Below, one piece after another: positions 24,576 through 32,339 of a stretch of 51,573 nucleotides of DNA. The stretch covers positions 1 to 51,573 of the forward strand of contig CAKSWA010000011.1 of NCBI GenBank assembly GCA_934511165.1, read 5' to 3'. Source of the stretch: an uncultured Oscillospiraceae bacterium (GTDB lineage: Bacteria > Bacillota > Clostridia > Oscillospirales > Oscillospiraceae). The position numbers and the translations under genes are program-made. The notes under the pieces were generated by a model. The model was not told the origin of the DNA, did not search any database, and worked only from the letters and a program-made list of their open reading frames with translations. The first letter of the stretch is position 1; every line of letters begins with the position of its first letter.

Positions 24576-24640
24576 TTTGCAGGATTTAACGGCTAAAATT
24601 GCAAATTAAGCTTGCATTTGCAGGATAATAGGTCTAAAAT
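24576..24640. promoter_or_regulatory. 24-bp direct repeats overlapping the rpiR promoter
   Basis: Two imperfect copies (24576-24599 and 24617-24640) share TTTGCAGGAT at one end and TAAAAT at the other, 41 bp apart. Between them TGCAA (24600-24604) and TTGCA (24612-24616) form a small palindrome. The second copy contains the predicted -10. This is a plausible operator for autoregulation by the RpiR-type protein just downstream. Confidence 0.45.
24612..24640 (+). promoter_or_regulatory. Promoter of the rpiR operon
   Basis: -35 TTGCAT (24612-24617) and -10 TAAAAT (24635-24640) are 17 bp apart. The predicted start lies inside the terminator hairpin that follows. Confidence 0.55.
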
Positions 24641-24641
24641 G

Positions 24642-24672
24642 AATCTCCCGGATGATATCCGGGAGATTTTTT
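24642..24672 (+). terminator. Rho-independent terminator after rluB
   Basis: AATCTCCCGGAT (24642-24653) and ATCCGGGAGATT (24657-24668) pair perfectly around a 3-base loop, followed by a T-run to 24672. It ends transcription from the clpP-rluB side. Confidence 0.9.
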
Positions 24673-24697
24673 GTAATGCATCAATGAGGTATCTGCC

Positions 24698-25561
24698 ATG
24701 GAACGCGATATTCTGGCGCTTATCAATAAAGAGAATCATAAGTTTTCCAAGGGACAGCGGATGATCTGCCGGTACATTTCGGAAAACTACGACAAAGCCG
24801 CATTTATGACGGCAGGGAAGCTGGGACAGACGGTCGGCGTGTCGGAATCGACGGTCGTTCGCTTTGCCACGGAGCTCGGGTACGATGGCTACCCCGGTAT
24901 GCGCCGCGCCATGCAGGAGATGATCCGAAATCGCCTCACAGCTGTGCAGCGCATCGAGGTCGCCAAGGAACAGATCGACCGCGGCAACATTCTCGATGCC
25001 GTGCTCTCCGCCGATATGGATAAGCTTCGCAGCACGATCGATGAGGTGAGCAAGGAAGATTTCAACCGCGCCGTCGATGAGATTTTAAAAGCAAAGACGA
25101 TCTACATTGTCGGCATGCGCTCGTCTACGTCTCTTGCGAGCTTCCTTGGATTCTATCTCAACCTGCTGCTTGATAATGTCCGGTTGATCCACGATACGTC
25201 GGTGAGCGAGGTCTATGAGCAGGTGTTCCGCATCCACGAGGGCGACGTGTTCATCGGCATCAGCTATCCGCGCTATTCTTCGCGCACGATCAAGGCGATG
25301 CAGTTTGCCAAATCCACCGGCGCAACGGCGATCGGCATTACGGACGGGCAGTCCTCGCCGTTTGTCGGCGTGGCGGACATCAACCTCTTCGCCAAGAGCG
25401 ATATGGTCTCATTCCTTGACTCTCTCGTTGCGCCGATGAGCCTTATTAATGCGCTCATCGTTGCCATCGGCTATCAGCGCCCCGAAAATCTCTCCGACAC
25501 GTTCCGGCGGCTGGAGGGCATCTGGAGCGAATATGAGGTGTACGAAAATCTCAATGACTGA
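24698..25561 (+). CDS. MurR/RpiR family transcriptional regulator
   Basis: The 287-residue product has an N-terminal RpiR-type helix-turn-helix (about 1-80, with LGQTVGVSESTVVRFATELG) and a SIS sugar-phosphate-binding domain (about 125-260, IYIVGMRSSTSLASF and FIGISYPRYSSRTI). Such regulators sense sugar phosphates; the ligand here is unknown. It overlaps the next gene (a flavoprotein) by eight bases and not a sugar-use gene, so its targets are not evident from context. Confidence 0.9.
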   Translation: MERDILALINKENHKFSKGQRMICRYISENYDKAAFMTAGKLGQTVGVSESTVVRFATELGYDGYPGMRRAMQEMIRNRLTAVQRIEVAKEQIDRGNILDAVLSADMDKLRSTIDEVSKEDFNRAVDEILKAKTIYIVGMRSSTSLASFLGFYLNLLLDNVRLIHDTSVSEVYEQVFRIHEGDVFIGISYPRYSSRTIKAMQFAKSTGATAIGITDGQSSPFVGVADINLFAKSDMVSFLDSLVAPMSLINALIVAIGYQRPENLSDTFRRLEGIWSEYEVYENLND

Positions 25562-26786
25562 TGTGATAATTGCCGGCGGAGGAGCCGCCGGACTGATGAC
25601 GGCGATCACGGCGGCGCAGCGCGGCCTTTCGGTAACGGTGCTCGAACCGAACGGAAAAACGGGAAAGAAGCTCCGCATCACCGGAAAGGGACGCTGCAAC
25701 GTTACGAACGACAGCGCGCCGCAGGAATTTCTGCAAAAGGTGTGCACCAACGCGCGGTTTCTCAAAAGCTCGCTCTATGCCTTTCCGCCGGAAGCGGTGA
25801 AAGGCTTTTTCGAGGAAGCAGGCGTGCCGCTCAAAACCGAACGCGGCGAGCGCGTGTTCCCAGTTTCCGATAATGCCAACGACATTGCCGACACACTCGA
25901 ACGCTTGGCGAAAAGCGCCGGTGTGCGCTTCGTCCGGGAACGGCTCGTGGATATCCAGACAACGGACGGGCGCGCTGCTGCGGCAGTGACGGACAGGGGG
26001 GAATACCCCTGCCGAGCGATTGTTTTATGCACTGGCGGCTTATCGTATCCGGCGACCGGCTCCACCGGCGACGGCTACCGTATCGCAGCAAAGCTTGGTC
26101 ATACGGTTATTCCGACGCGTGCGTCGCTCGTGCCGCTCAAAGCGGAGGCGGACTGCGCGCGGATGCAGGGGCTGTCGCTGCGCAATGTCGGCCTGACGCT
26201 TTCCTGCGGTGATAAGGTGCTGTACCGTGAGCAGGGCGAAATGCTCTTCACGCATTTTGGTGTATCGGGGCCGCTGGTGCTCTCAGCAAGCGCGTATCTG
26301 CCGGAGGATGTTTCCTCCTGCCGGCTGGAGATCGATCTCAAGCCGGGGCTCACGCCGGAAAAGCTCGACGAGCGGCTGCTGCGGGATTTCTCGGAAAACA
26401 TTAACCGTGATTTTACGAACGCGCTGGACGCCCTGCTGCCGCAGAAGCTCATCCCGGTCGTGATCGAGCGCTCCGGCATTCCGGCGCGGCTCAAAGTGAA
26501 CAGCATCCGCCGCGAGCAGCGGCTCGCGCTGCGCGATACGATCAAGAGCTTTACTGTCCGGCTGATTGCCCGCCGCCCGGTGGACGAGGCCATCGTGACC
26601 GCCGGGGGTGTGGATGTGCGGGAGGTTAATCCGCGCACCATGGAATCCAGGATCGTTCCCGGACTTTATTTTGCCGGGGAGATTCTTGACCTGGACGCCT
26701 GCACCGGCGGGTATAATCTGCAGATTGCCTGGAGCACCGGCTATGCCGCGGGACGGGCAATCCCGGAAAAGGAGACTACGGAATGA
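25554..26786 (+). CDS. HI0933-family NAD(P)/FAD-dependent flavoprotein
   Basis: The 410-residue product has the N-terminal FAD dinucleotide motif VIIAGGGAAGLMTAI, the family motif KKLRITGKGRCNVTN, GGLSYPATGSTGDGY, and the C-terminal LDLDACTGGYNLQIAWSTG. The family (COG2081, YhiN-like) is widespread as predicted oxidoreductases; the substrate is unknown. The start is the ATG at 25554, overlapping the rpiR stop. It overlaps cmk by four bases. Confidence 0.9.
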   Translation: MTDVIIAGGGAAGLMTAITAAQRGLSVTVLEPNGKTGKKLRITGKGRCNVTNDSAPQEFLQKVCTNARFLKSSLYAFPPEAVKGFFEEAGVPLKTERGERVFPVSDNANDIADTLERLAKSAGVRFVRERLVDIQTTDGRAAAAVTDRGEYPCRAIVLCTGGLSYPATGSTGDGYRIAAKLGHTVIPTRASLVPLKAEADCARMQGLSLRNVGLTLSCGDKVLYREQGEMLFTHFGVSGPLVLSASAYLPEDVSSCRLEIDLKPGLTPEKLDERLLRDFSENINRDFTNALDALLPQKLIPVVIERSGIPARLKVNSIRREQRLALRDTIKSFTVRLIARRPVDEAIVTAGGVDVREVNPRTMESRIVPGLYFAGEILDLDACTGGYNLQIAWSTGYAAGRAIPEKETTE

Positions 26787-27460
26787 AACACATATCCATC
26801 GCTATCGACGGCCCCTCCGGCGCGGGAAAAAGCACAATTGCCCGCAAAACGGCGGAGAAATTCGGCTTTCTATATGTGGACACCGGCGCGATTTACCGCA
26901 CGGTTGGTCTTGCGGCATGCCGGCGCGGCATCGCTTCCAAGGACAGCGCCTCGGTCATTGCCATGCTGCCGAAGCTGCATATCGAGCTGCGCCACGGCGA
27001 CGACGGCGCGCAGCATATGTTCCTCGACGGGGAGGATGTTTCGGATGCGATCCGCATGCCGGAGATTTCCATTTACGCCTCAGACGTGTCTGCCATCCCG
27101 GAGGTGCGCGCCTATCTTATGGAGATGCAGCGCTCCTTTGCCCGCACGCAGAATGTCATTATGGACGGGCGGGATATCGGTACCGTTGTGCTGCCGGATG
27201 CAGGACTGAAGATTTTCCTTACGGCGTCCGTAGAAGCGCGCGCCAAGCGCCGCCAGCTGGAATTGGAGAAAAAGGGCAAGAGCCTCCCCTTTGAAGAGGT
27301 TTTGCGTGACATGGAATACCGTGACAAAAATGATTCCTCCCGCGCGGCGGCACCTCTTCGTCCGGCGGAAGACGCGGTGCATCTGGATACGACGGAGCTG
27401 GACTTCGCCGGGAGCTGCGCGGCGGTGGAATCCTTGATTCGGGAGCGTTTTTCACTATGA
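26783..27460 (+). CDS. cmk: Cytidylate kinase
   Basis: Phosphorylates CMP and dCMP. The 225-residue product has the P-loop GPSGAGKS at 10-17, DTGAIYRTVGL, MDGRDIGTVVLP and RDKNDSSRAAAPLRPAEDAV, all diagnostic. The order cmk-plsC-ispH-rpsA is a well-conserved clostridial arrangement. Confidence 0.97.
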   Translation: MKHISIAIDGPSGAGKSTIARKTAEKFGFLYVDTGAIYRTVGLAACRRGIASKDSASVIAMLPKLHIELRHGDDGAQHMFLDGEDVSDAIRMPEISIYASDVSAIPEVRAYLMEMQRSFARTQNVIMDGRDIGTVVLPDAGLKIFLTASVEARAKRRQLELEKKGKSLPFEEVLRDMEYRDKNDSSRAAAPLRPAEDAVHLDTTELDFAGSCAAVESLIRERFSL

Positions 27461-28041
27461 CAAAAGAAAAATGGTATCGTCTGATTTATGATGTTCTCCG
27501 CCCCATCGGGGCGCTGCTGTATCCACAGAAGTTTTACGGTTTGGAGAACATTCCGGAGGGACCGGCGATCTTATGCGCACCGCACTCCAACATTGCCGAC
27601 CCGATTCTCATTTCTTTCGCGCTGGGACGCAAGACCTATGTGCATCATCTTGCCAAGGCTGAGTCAAAAACGACTTTTATCTTTGGTTGGCTTATGAAAA
27701 AGGCCGGGTCGATTTTTGTTAAACGCGGTGAGCGCGATATCGATTCCTTCAAGCAATGCATGCGCGTGCTCAAAGCGGGGGAGAAGCTTATTGTTTTCCC
27801 GGAGGGGACGCGCGTGCACGGCGATGCTATCGTAGAGCCAAAGTCCGGTGTGATCCACATGGCGGCGCGGCTGCATGTGCCGATTGTTCCGATATACATC
27901 CCGCGCGACAAGAAGCTTTTTCACAAGGTTCCTACGGTGGTCGGCAAACCGTATTATCCGGAGATGAGCGACCACCGCGACTACGACCGGCTAGCCGGAG
28001 AACTGATGGAGCGTATCTGGGCGCTCCGGCCGGAGGAATAA
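27457..28041 (+). CDS. plsC: 1-acyl-sn-glycerol-3-phosphate acyltransferase
   Basis: Makes phosphatidic acid at the membrane. The 194-residue product has the HX4D motif as His43-Asp48 (APHSNIADPI) and FPEGTR at 114-119. It overlaps cmk by four bases and precedes ispH-rpsA by four bases, so it belongs to the same transcript. Confidence 0.92.
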   Translation: MTKEKWYRLIYDVLRPIGALLYPQKFYGLENIPEGPAILCAPHSNIADPILISFALGRKTYVHHLAKAESKTTFIFGWLMKKAGSIFVKRGERDIDSFKQCMRVLKAGEKLIVFPEGTRVHGDAIVEPKSGVIHMAARLHVPIVPIYIPRDKKLFHKVPTVVGKPYYPEMSDHRDYDRLAGELMERIWALRPEE

Positions 28042-28045
28042 GCGC

Positions 28046-30169
28046 GTGGTAGCAAAGTATATTCTCGCCCGCAGTGCCGGTTTTTGCTTCGGCGTGGAGC
28101 GGTCGATCCACATGGCGGAAGAAGCGCTGGAAACTGGCGCATGCCGCTGTCTCGGCGAACTGATCCACAACCGGGACGCCGTTGCCGCGCTGGAGAAAAA
28201 GGGGCTTTCCGTCATTGAGAACGCTTCTGAATTGCCGGAGGGAGAACGGGTGATTATCCGCGCCCACGGCGTATCCCGCACGGTATATGCGGAGCTCGAA
28301 AACCGGCAAGCCGAGGTGATTGACGCGACGTGCCCTCTCGTGGAACGCATTCACAAAATCGTCCGCGAAGAATCTGCCGCCGGGCGGCAGATCGTCGTAA
28401 TTGGCGACGCGGAGCACCCGGAAATACGGGGCATTTGCGGCTGGTGCACCGGGGCTGTCGTGCTGCCGGACGCCGCAGCGCTGGACGAATGGCTCTCCGA
28501 ATCCGTGGAAATGCCCGAAAAACCCCTCTCCGTTGTATTTCAGACTACACAAATTCAAGCAAATCACATTTTGGCAGAAAAAATATTAAAAAAAAGATGT
28601 ACAAATTTCAAAATATTTGATACTATATGCGGAGCAACGTCCAAGAGGCAGAGAGAAGCAACCTCTCTTGCCGGGATATGCGATGCAATGATCGTCATCG
28701 GCGGTGCGCACAGCGCGAACAGCCTGCATCTGGCAGAGCTTTGCCGCGAAAAATGTGCGAGCGTTTTCTTTGTCGCCGACGCGTCGGAGCTGGACACATC
28801 CCGGTTGCCGGGCGAGGGCCGTATCGGAATTACGGCGGGAGCCTCGGTGCCGTCCTGGATCATTAAGGAGGTAGTAAAAAAAATGAGCGACGAGATCAAG
28901 GTAGAACAGACCACGGCAGAGGAAGTCGCTGCGACCGCGGCCGAAGAGACCGCACACGTTGAAGCCGAGCCCGCTGCGGAGAATGCCGCCGGGAAGCCCG
29001 ACTCCGAAAAGACGTTTGATGAGCTGCTGGAAGATTCCATCAGAACGATATATAACGGAGACACCGTCTCCGGTTATGTTGTCAGCATCACGCCCACGGA
29101 AGTCACCGTCGATCTGGGCACCAAGCATTCCGGCTATATCCCCGTGACCGAGTTCACCGAGGATGGCGCTGCCAAGGTGGAAGACGTTATCCACGTTGGC
29201 GACAAGATCGAGGCCTGCGTTGTGCGCGTGAACGATGTGGAAGGCACTGTGATGCTCTCCAAGAAGCGCTTGGACACCATCAAGTCCTGGGCCGACATTG
29301 AGAACGCTGCCGCCGACGGCACCATTGTCGAAGGCAAGGTCACCGAAGAGAACAAGGGCGGCGTCGTTGTCTCCGTGCACGGCGTGCGTGTGTTTGTTCC
29401 CGCTTCCCAGACCGGTCTGCCGCGCGAAGCCGCCATGTCCGAGCTGGTCGGTCAGACCGTCCGTCTGAAGATCACCGAGGTCAACCGCGGCCGCAAGCGT
29501 GTTGTCGGCTCCATCCGCGCCGTGGCCAACCGCGAGCGCAAGGAGCGTGCCGAGAAGATCTGGAACGAGATCGAGGTCGGCAAGCATTACGAGGGCGTGG
29601 TCAAGTCCATGACCTCTTACGGCGCGTTCGTTGATATCGGCGGCATCGACGGCATGGTCCACGTGTCTGAGATCAGCTGGAACCGCATCAACAAGCCTTC
29701 GGATGTCCTGAACGTCGGCGACAAGATCGACGTTTACGTCATCAACTTCGATAAGGAGAACCACAAGATCTCCCTCGGCCACCGCGACCCGAACCTGAAC
29801 CCCTGGAAGGTGTTCACGGAGACCTACTCCGTCGGCGATATCGCGAAGGTCAAGATCGTCAAGCTGATGCCCTTCGGCGCGTTCGCGGAAGTGCTGCCCG
29901 GCACCGACGGCCTGATCCACATCTCCCAGATCGCCAACCGCCGCATCGGCCAGCCCTCCGAGGTGCTGAGCGTCGGCGATGTGGTCGAAGCGAAGATCAC
30001 CAACATCGACAACGAGAAGCAGAAGATCTCCCTGTCGATCCGCGCTCTCTCCGAGCCCGCTCCCGCCGCCTCCCGCGAGGAGACCGAGGACGAGCCCCGC
30101 GAAGACGCGCTGGTCTACTCCGTTTCTTCCGACGGCACCGCCTCCGGCGAAGCCCCCGAAGTGGAGTAA
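28046..30169 (+). CDS. ispH-rpsA: Fused IspH (HMB-PP reductase) and ribosomal protein S1
   Basis: The 707-residue product joins the last enzyme of the MEP isoprenoid pathway to an S1-type RNA-binding protein. The IspH part (1-280) has the iron-sulfur ligands Cys14 (AGFCFGV), Cys96 (DATCPLV) and Cys195 (FDTICGAT), and His41, His74 and the His124/Glu126 pair (AEHPE). After an Ala/Glu-rich linker (about 283-325) come four S1 domains (about 335-405, 420-490, 505-575, 590-660). This fusion is known in Clostridia. The start is GTG with GGAGG upstream. An internal in-frame ATG at 28883 has a perfect ribosome-binding site and would yield free S1 (about 428 residues). A 60-bp stretch at 28561-28620 has only 11 G/C. 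Confidence 0.95.
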   Translation: MVAKYILARSAGFCFGVERSIHMAEEALETGACRCLGELIHNRDAVAALEKKGLSVIENASELPEGERVIIRAHGVSRTVYAELENRQAEVIDATCPLVERIHKIVREESAAGRQIVVIGDAEHPEIRGICGWCTGAVVLPDAAALDEWLSESVEMPEKPLSVVFQTTQIQANHILAEKILKKRCTNFKIFDTICGATSKRQREATSLAGICDAMIVIGGAHSANSLHLAELCREKCASVFFVADASELDTSRLPGEGRIGITAGASVPSWIIKEVVKKMSDEIKVEQTTAEEVAATAAEETAHVEAEPAAENAAGKPDSEKTFDELLEDSIRTIYNGDTVSGYVVSITPTEVTVDLGTKHSGYIPVTEFTEDGAAKVEDVIHVGDKIEACVVRVNDVEGTVMLSKKRLDTIKSWADIENAAADGTIVEGKVTEENKGGVVVSVHGVRVFVPASQTGLPREAAMSELVGQTVRLKITEVNRGRKRVVGSIRAVANRERKERAEKIWNEIEVGKHYEGVVKSMTSYGAFVDIGGIDGMVHVSEISWNRINKPSDVLNVGDKIDVYVINFDKENHKISLGHRDPNLNPWKVFTETYSVGDIAKVKIVKLMPFGAFAEVLPGTDGLIHISQIANRRIGQPSEVLSVGDVVEAKITNIDNEKQKISLSIRALSEPAPAASREETEDEPREDALVYSVSSDGTASGEAPEVE
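28865..28885 (+). promoter_or_regulatory. Internal ribosome-binding site and ATG between IspH and S1
   Basis: A perfect AAGGAGGT (28865-28872) stands 10 bases before an in-frame ATG (28883-28885), exactly at the boundary where IspH ends (WIIKEVVKKM) and the S1 linker begins. Eight adenines (28876-28883) lead into the ATG. This could start a separate S1 protein. Confidence 0.65.
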
Positions 30170-30179
30170 TTCCGATCCA

Positions 30180-30211
30180 AAATCCCTCTGTCTTTGACAG
30201 AGGGATTTTTT
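30180..30211 (+). terminator. Rho-independent terminator of ispH-rpsA
   Basis: AAATCCCTCTGTC (30180-30192) and GACAGAGGGATTT (30196-30208) pair perfectly around TTT and end in a T-run. Confidence 0.95.
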
Positions 30212-30235
30212 GTATGCGGGAAAGACTGGAACGCC

Positions 30236-30263
30236 TTGCAAACGCTGCATTTTTGTGTATAAT
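30236..30263 (+). promoter_or_regulatory. Sigma-A promoter of carD-ispD-ispF
   Basis: -35 TTGCAA (30236-30241) and -10 TATAAT (30258-30263) are 16 bp apart, just after the rpsA terminator. Confidence 0.8.
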
Positions 30264-30321
30264 ATGTTTAGAGGATTATTCACCTTTCGGAAGTGCCGCC
30301 TGAAAAGGCAGGAGGATCGCG

Positions 30322-30822
30322 ATGAGTTTCCAGATCGGGGATCGCATTGCCCATCCGCTTCACGGAGCAGGGGTGATCGATCGCATTGAAAGCCGGCGTA
30401 TCGGCGGAGAATCAAGGGAATACTTTGTTCTCAAGTTGCAGGGGAGCGGCATGGTCGTTATGGTGCCGAAAAATGCCTGCGACGAGGTTGGTGTGCGCCC
30501 AATCGTTGATGCAGACACGGCGTATGACCTGTTCCGGCGCATTCCGGACATGGATGTCTCCATGGCGGATAACTGGAACAAACGTTACCGCGAGAACATG
30601 CAGCGCATCAAAAGTGGCAATCTTTCGGAGCTTGCCGCCGTGATTAAGGCGCTGACGCAGCGGGATGAAAAACGCCCGCTCTCCACCGGCGAGCGCCGGA
30701 TGCTCAATCAGGCGCGGCAGATTCTTCTTTCGGAGATTTCTCTTTCCGTGAACTGTCCTTACGATTTTGCGGAAATTCAGCTGGATCAATGTCTGCGCAA
30801 ACCGAATAAACGGAGTGTATAA
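30322..30822 (+). CDS. carD: CarD-family transcription regulator
   Basis: CarD/CdnL proteins bind the RNA polymerase beta subunit and stabilise open promoter complexes. The 166-residue product starts with the RNAP-interacting domain (FQIGDRIAHPLHGAGVIDRI, shared with TRCF), followed by a helical DNA-binding C-terminal domain (about 75-160, with LSTGERRMLNQARQIL). The ispD-ispF genes follow within a few bases, an arrangement often seen in Firmicutes. Confidence 0.9.
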   Translation: MSFQIGDRIAHPLHGAGVIDRIESRRIGGESREYFVLKLQGSGMVVMVPKNACDEVGVRPIVDADTAYDLFRRIPDMDVSMADNWNKRYRENMQRIKSGNLSELAAVIKALTQRDEKRPLSTGERRMLNQARQILLSEISLSVNCPYDFAEIQLDQCLRKPNKRSV

Positions 30823-30827
30823 AACCG

Positions 30828-31547
30828 ATGAGTCGCTTTTCTGATTTTCTTCGCCGAGCGAAAAACACCTCGTGCAGCGTTGTTGTCGTCGCTGCCGGAG
30901 CCTCCACGCGGATGGGCGAGGATAAGCTCTTTATGGACCTTGCCGGAATGCCGGTTCTCGCGAGAACGCTTACCGCGCTCAACAGCTGCGCCTGCGTGGA
31001 CGAAATTGTTGTGGTAACGCGCCTTGAGTCGCTCGAGAAGGTCGCCGCGCTCTGCCGCGAATACTGCATCACCAAAGTTGGAAAGGTCGTTGTCGGCGGC
31101 ACAACGCGCACCGAGTCTGCGCTGGCCGGTCTTGTCCAGATCCGGCGCAGCGCCAAATACGTCCTCATTCACGACGGCGCACGGCCGCTTGTAACGGAAG
31201 AGGTCGTGTATGATGCGCTGCACAGCGCCGCGCTCTATAAATGCGCCGCTCCCGCCGTACCGGTTACCGATACGGTCAAGGAAGCCGACCACGACACCGT
31301 TGTACGCACCCTTGACCGCAGCACACTGGCCGCCATTCAGACGCCGCAGGCGTTTGTCCCGGAAATCGTCAAAGCCGCTTTGACGCGCGCGATTTCTGAA
31401 CAGAAGGAATATACGGACGACTGTGCCGCCGTGGAGGCAATGGGCGTAAAGGTTCATCTCTCCAAGGGCTCGCCGGAAAATATCAAGATTACCGGACCGG
31501 TCGATATTCCGACGGCAGCGGCGATTTTGAAAGCGCGCGAGGGATAA
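30828..31547 (+). CDS. ispD: 2-C-methyl-D-erythritol 4-phosphate cytidylyltransferase
   Basis: Third enzyme of the MEP pathway. The 239-residue product has the nucleotide motif AAGASTRMGEDKL near 22-34, IHDGARPLV, QTPQAF and ENIKIT. It starts five bases after carD and is followed four bases later by ispF, giving a conserved MEP pair; IspH lies just upstream in another unit. Confidence 0.96.
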   Translation: MSRFSDFLRRAKNTSCSVVVVAAGASTRMGEDKLFMDLAGMPVLARTLTALNSCACVDEIVVVTRLESLEKVAALCREYCITKVGKVVVGGTTRTESALAGLVQIRRSAKYVLIHDGARPLVTEEVVYDALHSAALYKCAAPAVPVTDTVKEADHDTVVRTLDRSTLAAIQTPQAFVPEIVKAALTRAISEQKEYTDDCAAVEAMGVKVHLSKGSPENIKITGPVDIPTAAAILKAREG

Positions 31548-31551
31548 GCAG

Positions 31552-32025
31552 ATGCGTATTGGACAGGGGTACGATGTTCACCGCTTGACCGAAGGAAGAA
31601 AACTTATCCTTGGCGGCGTGGATATCCCGTACAATTTAGGACTTCTTGGCCATTCGGATGCCGATGTGCTCACGCATGCGATTATGGACGCGCTTCTCGG
31701 TGCGGCGGCACTTGGCGATATCGGGCAGCTTTTTCCGGATACGGACGAGCGGTATGCCGGCGCGGACAGTCTGAAGCTTCTTTCCGCCGTGTGCGTGCAT
31801 CTGCGCTCCCATGGCTGGGAGATCGTAAATACCGATGCTACGATCGTGGCGCAGCGGCCCAAACTCATGCCGTACATTCCGGAGATGCGCCGGCGTCTGG
31901 CCGGAGCAATGGACGTTTCGGAAAGCTGTGTGAGTGTAAAGGCCACCACGGAGGAGCATCTTGGCTTCACCGGGCGCGGCGAGGGCGTTTCCGCCATGGC
32001 GGTAGCGCTGATCACGGAAAAATAA
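31552..32025 (+). CDS. ispF: 2-C-methyl-D-erythritol 2,4-cyclodiphosphate synthase
   Basis: Fifth step of the MEP pathway. The 157-residue product has the zinc ligands Asp8, His10 (GYDVH) and His42 (GHSDADVLTHA), and the C-terminal KATTEEHLGFTGRGEG. The length is typical. Confidence 0.97.
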   Translation: MRIGQGYDVHRLTEGRKLILGGVDIPYNLGLLGHSDADVLTHAIMDALLGAAALGDIGQLFPDTDERYAGADSLKLLSAVCVHLRSHGWEIVNTDATIVAQRPKLMPYIPEMRRRLAGAMDVSESCVSVKATTEEHLGFTGRGEGVSAMAVALITEK

Positions 32026-32037
32026 ACCATAGTTTTT

Positions 32038-32077
32038 CCCTCTGCATAGAATGGGTTGCCATCTCGTATGCAGGGGG
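32038..32077 (+). promoter_or_regulatory. Hairpin burying the ribosome-binding site of the DUF3343 gene
   Basis: CCCTCTGCATA (32038-32048) pairs with TATGCAGGGGG (32067-32077), 11 bp with one G-U pair, around an 18-base loop. The 3' arm carries AGGGGG, the Shine-Dalgarno of the ATG at 32085. Confidence 0.6.
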
Positions 32078-32084
32078 ATTAATT

Positions 32085-32339
32085 ATGTATGCGATTATTC
32101 TGTTCCGCTCGCTGACGTATGCGCAGCGGGGAAGCCGGGCGTTGAGTCTGGCCGGAATTCCGACGTATGTTATGAAAGCGCCGCAGGGACTCACCGAGAA
32201 GGGCTGCGGCTATGGAGTGCGGCTGAACGAGACGAAACTCCGCCGGGCGGTAGCGCTGCTCGACGAGCGCGGCATTGACCGCGGCAGAGCGTTTCTGCTC
32301 TCCCGTCTCACCGGAGAATACCGGGAGGTGCCGCTGTGA
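32085..32339 (+). CDS. DUF3343 family putative Se/S carrier protein
   Basis: The 84-residue product matches the DUF3343 pattern: MYAIILFRSLTYAQRGSRAL, then a short region with GCGYGVRL. The family is described as a putative selenium/sulfur carrier because it travels with selenium-use genes. The usual Cys is present in KGCGYG. Here it overlaps a cysteine desulfurase gene by four bases, which supports a persulfide or selenide transfer role. No selD, selA or selB is in the window. Confidence 0.8.
   Translation: MYAIILFRSLTYAQRGSRALSLAGIPTYVMKAPQGLTEKGCGYGVRLNETKLRRAVALLDERGIDRGRAFLLSRLTGEYREVPL

Noticed and set aside
28586..30415. A 609-codon open frame antisense to the S1 domains
   Set aside because: It mirrors the repeated codons of the S1 domains, and its apparent repeats are the antisense of S1 motifs.
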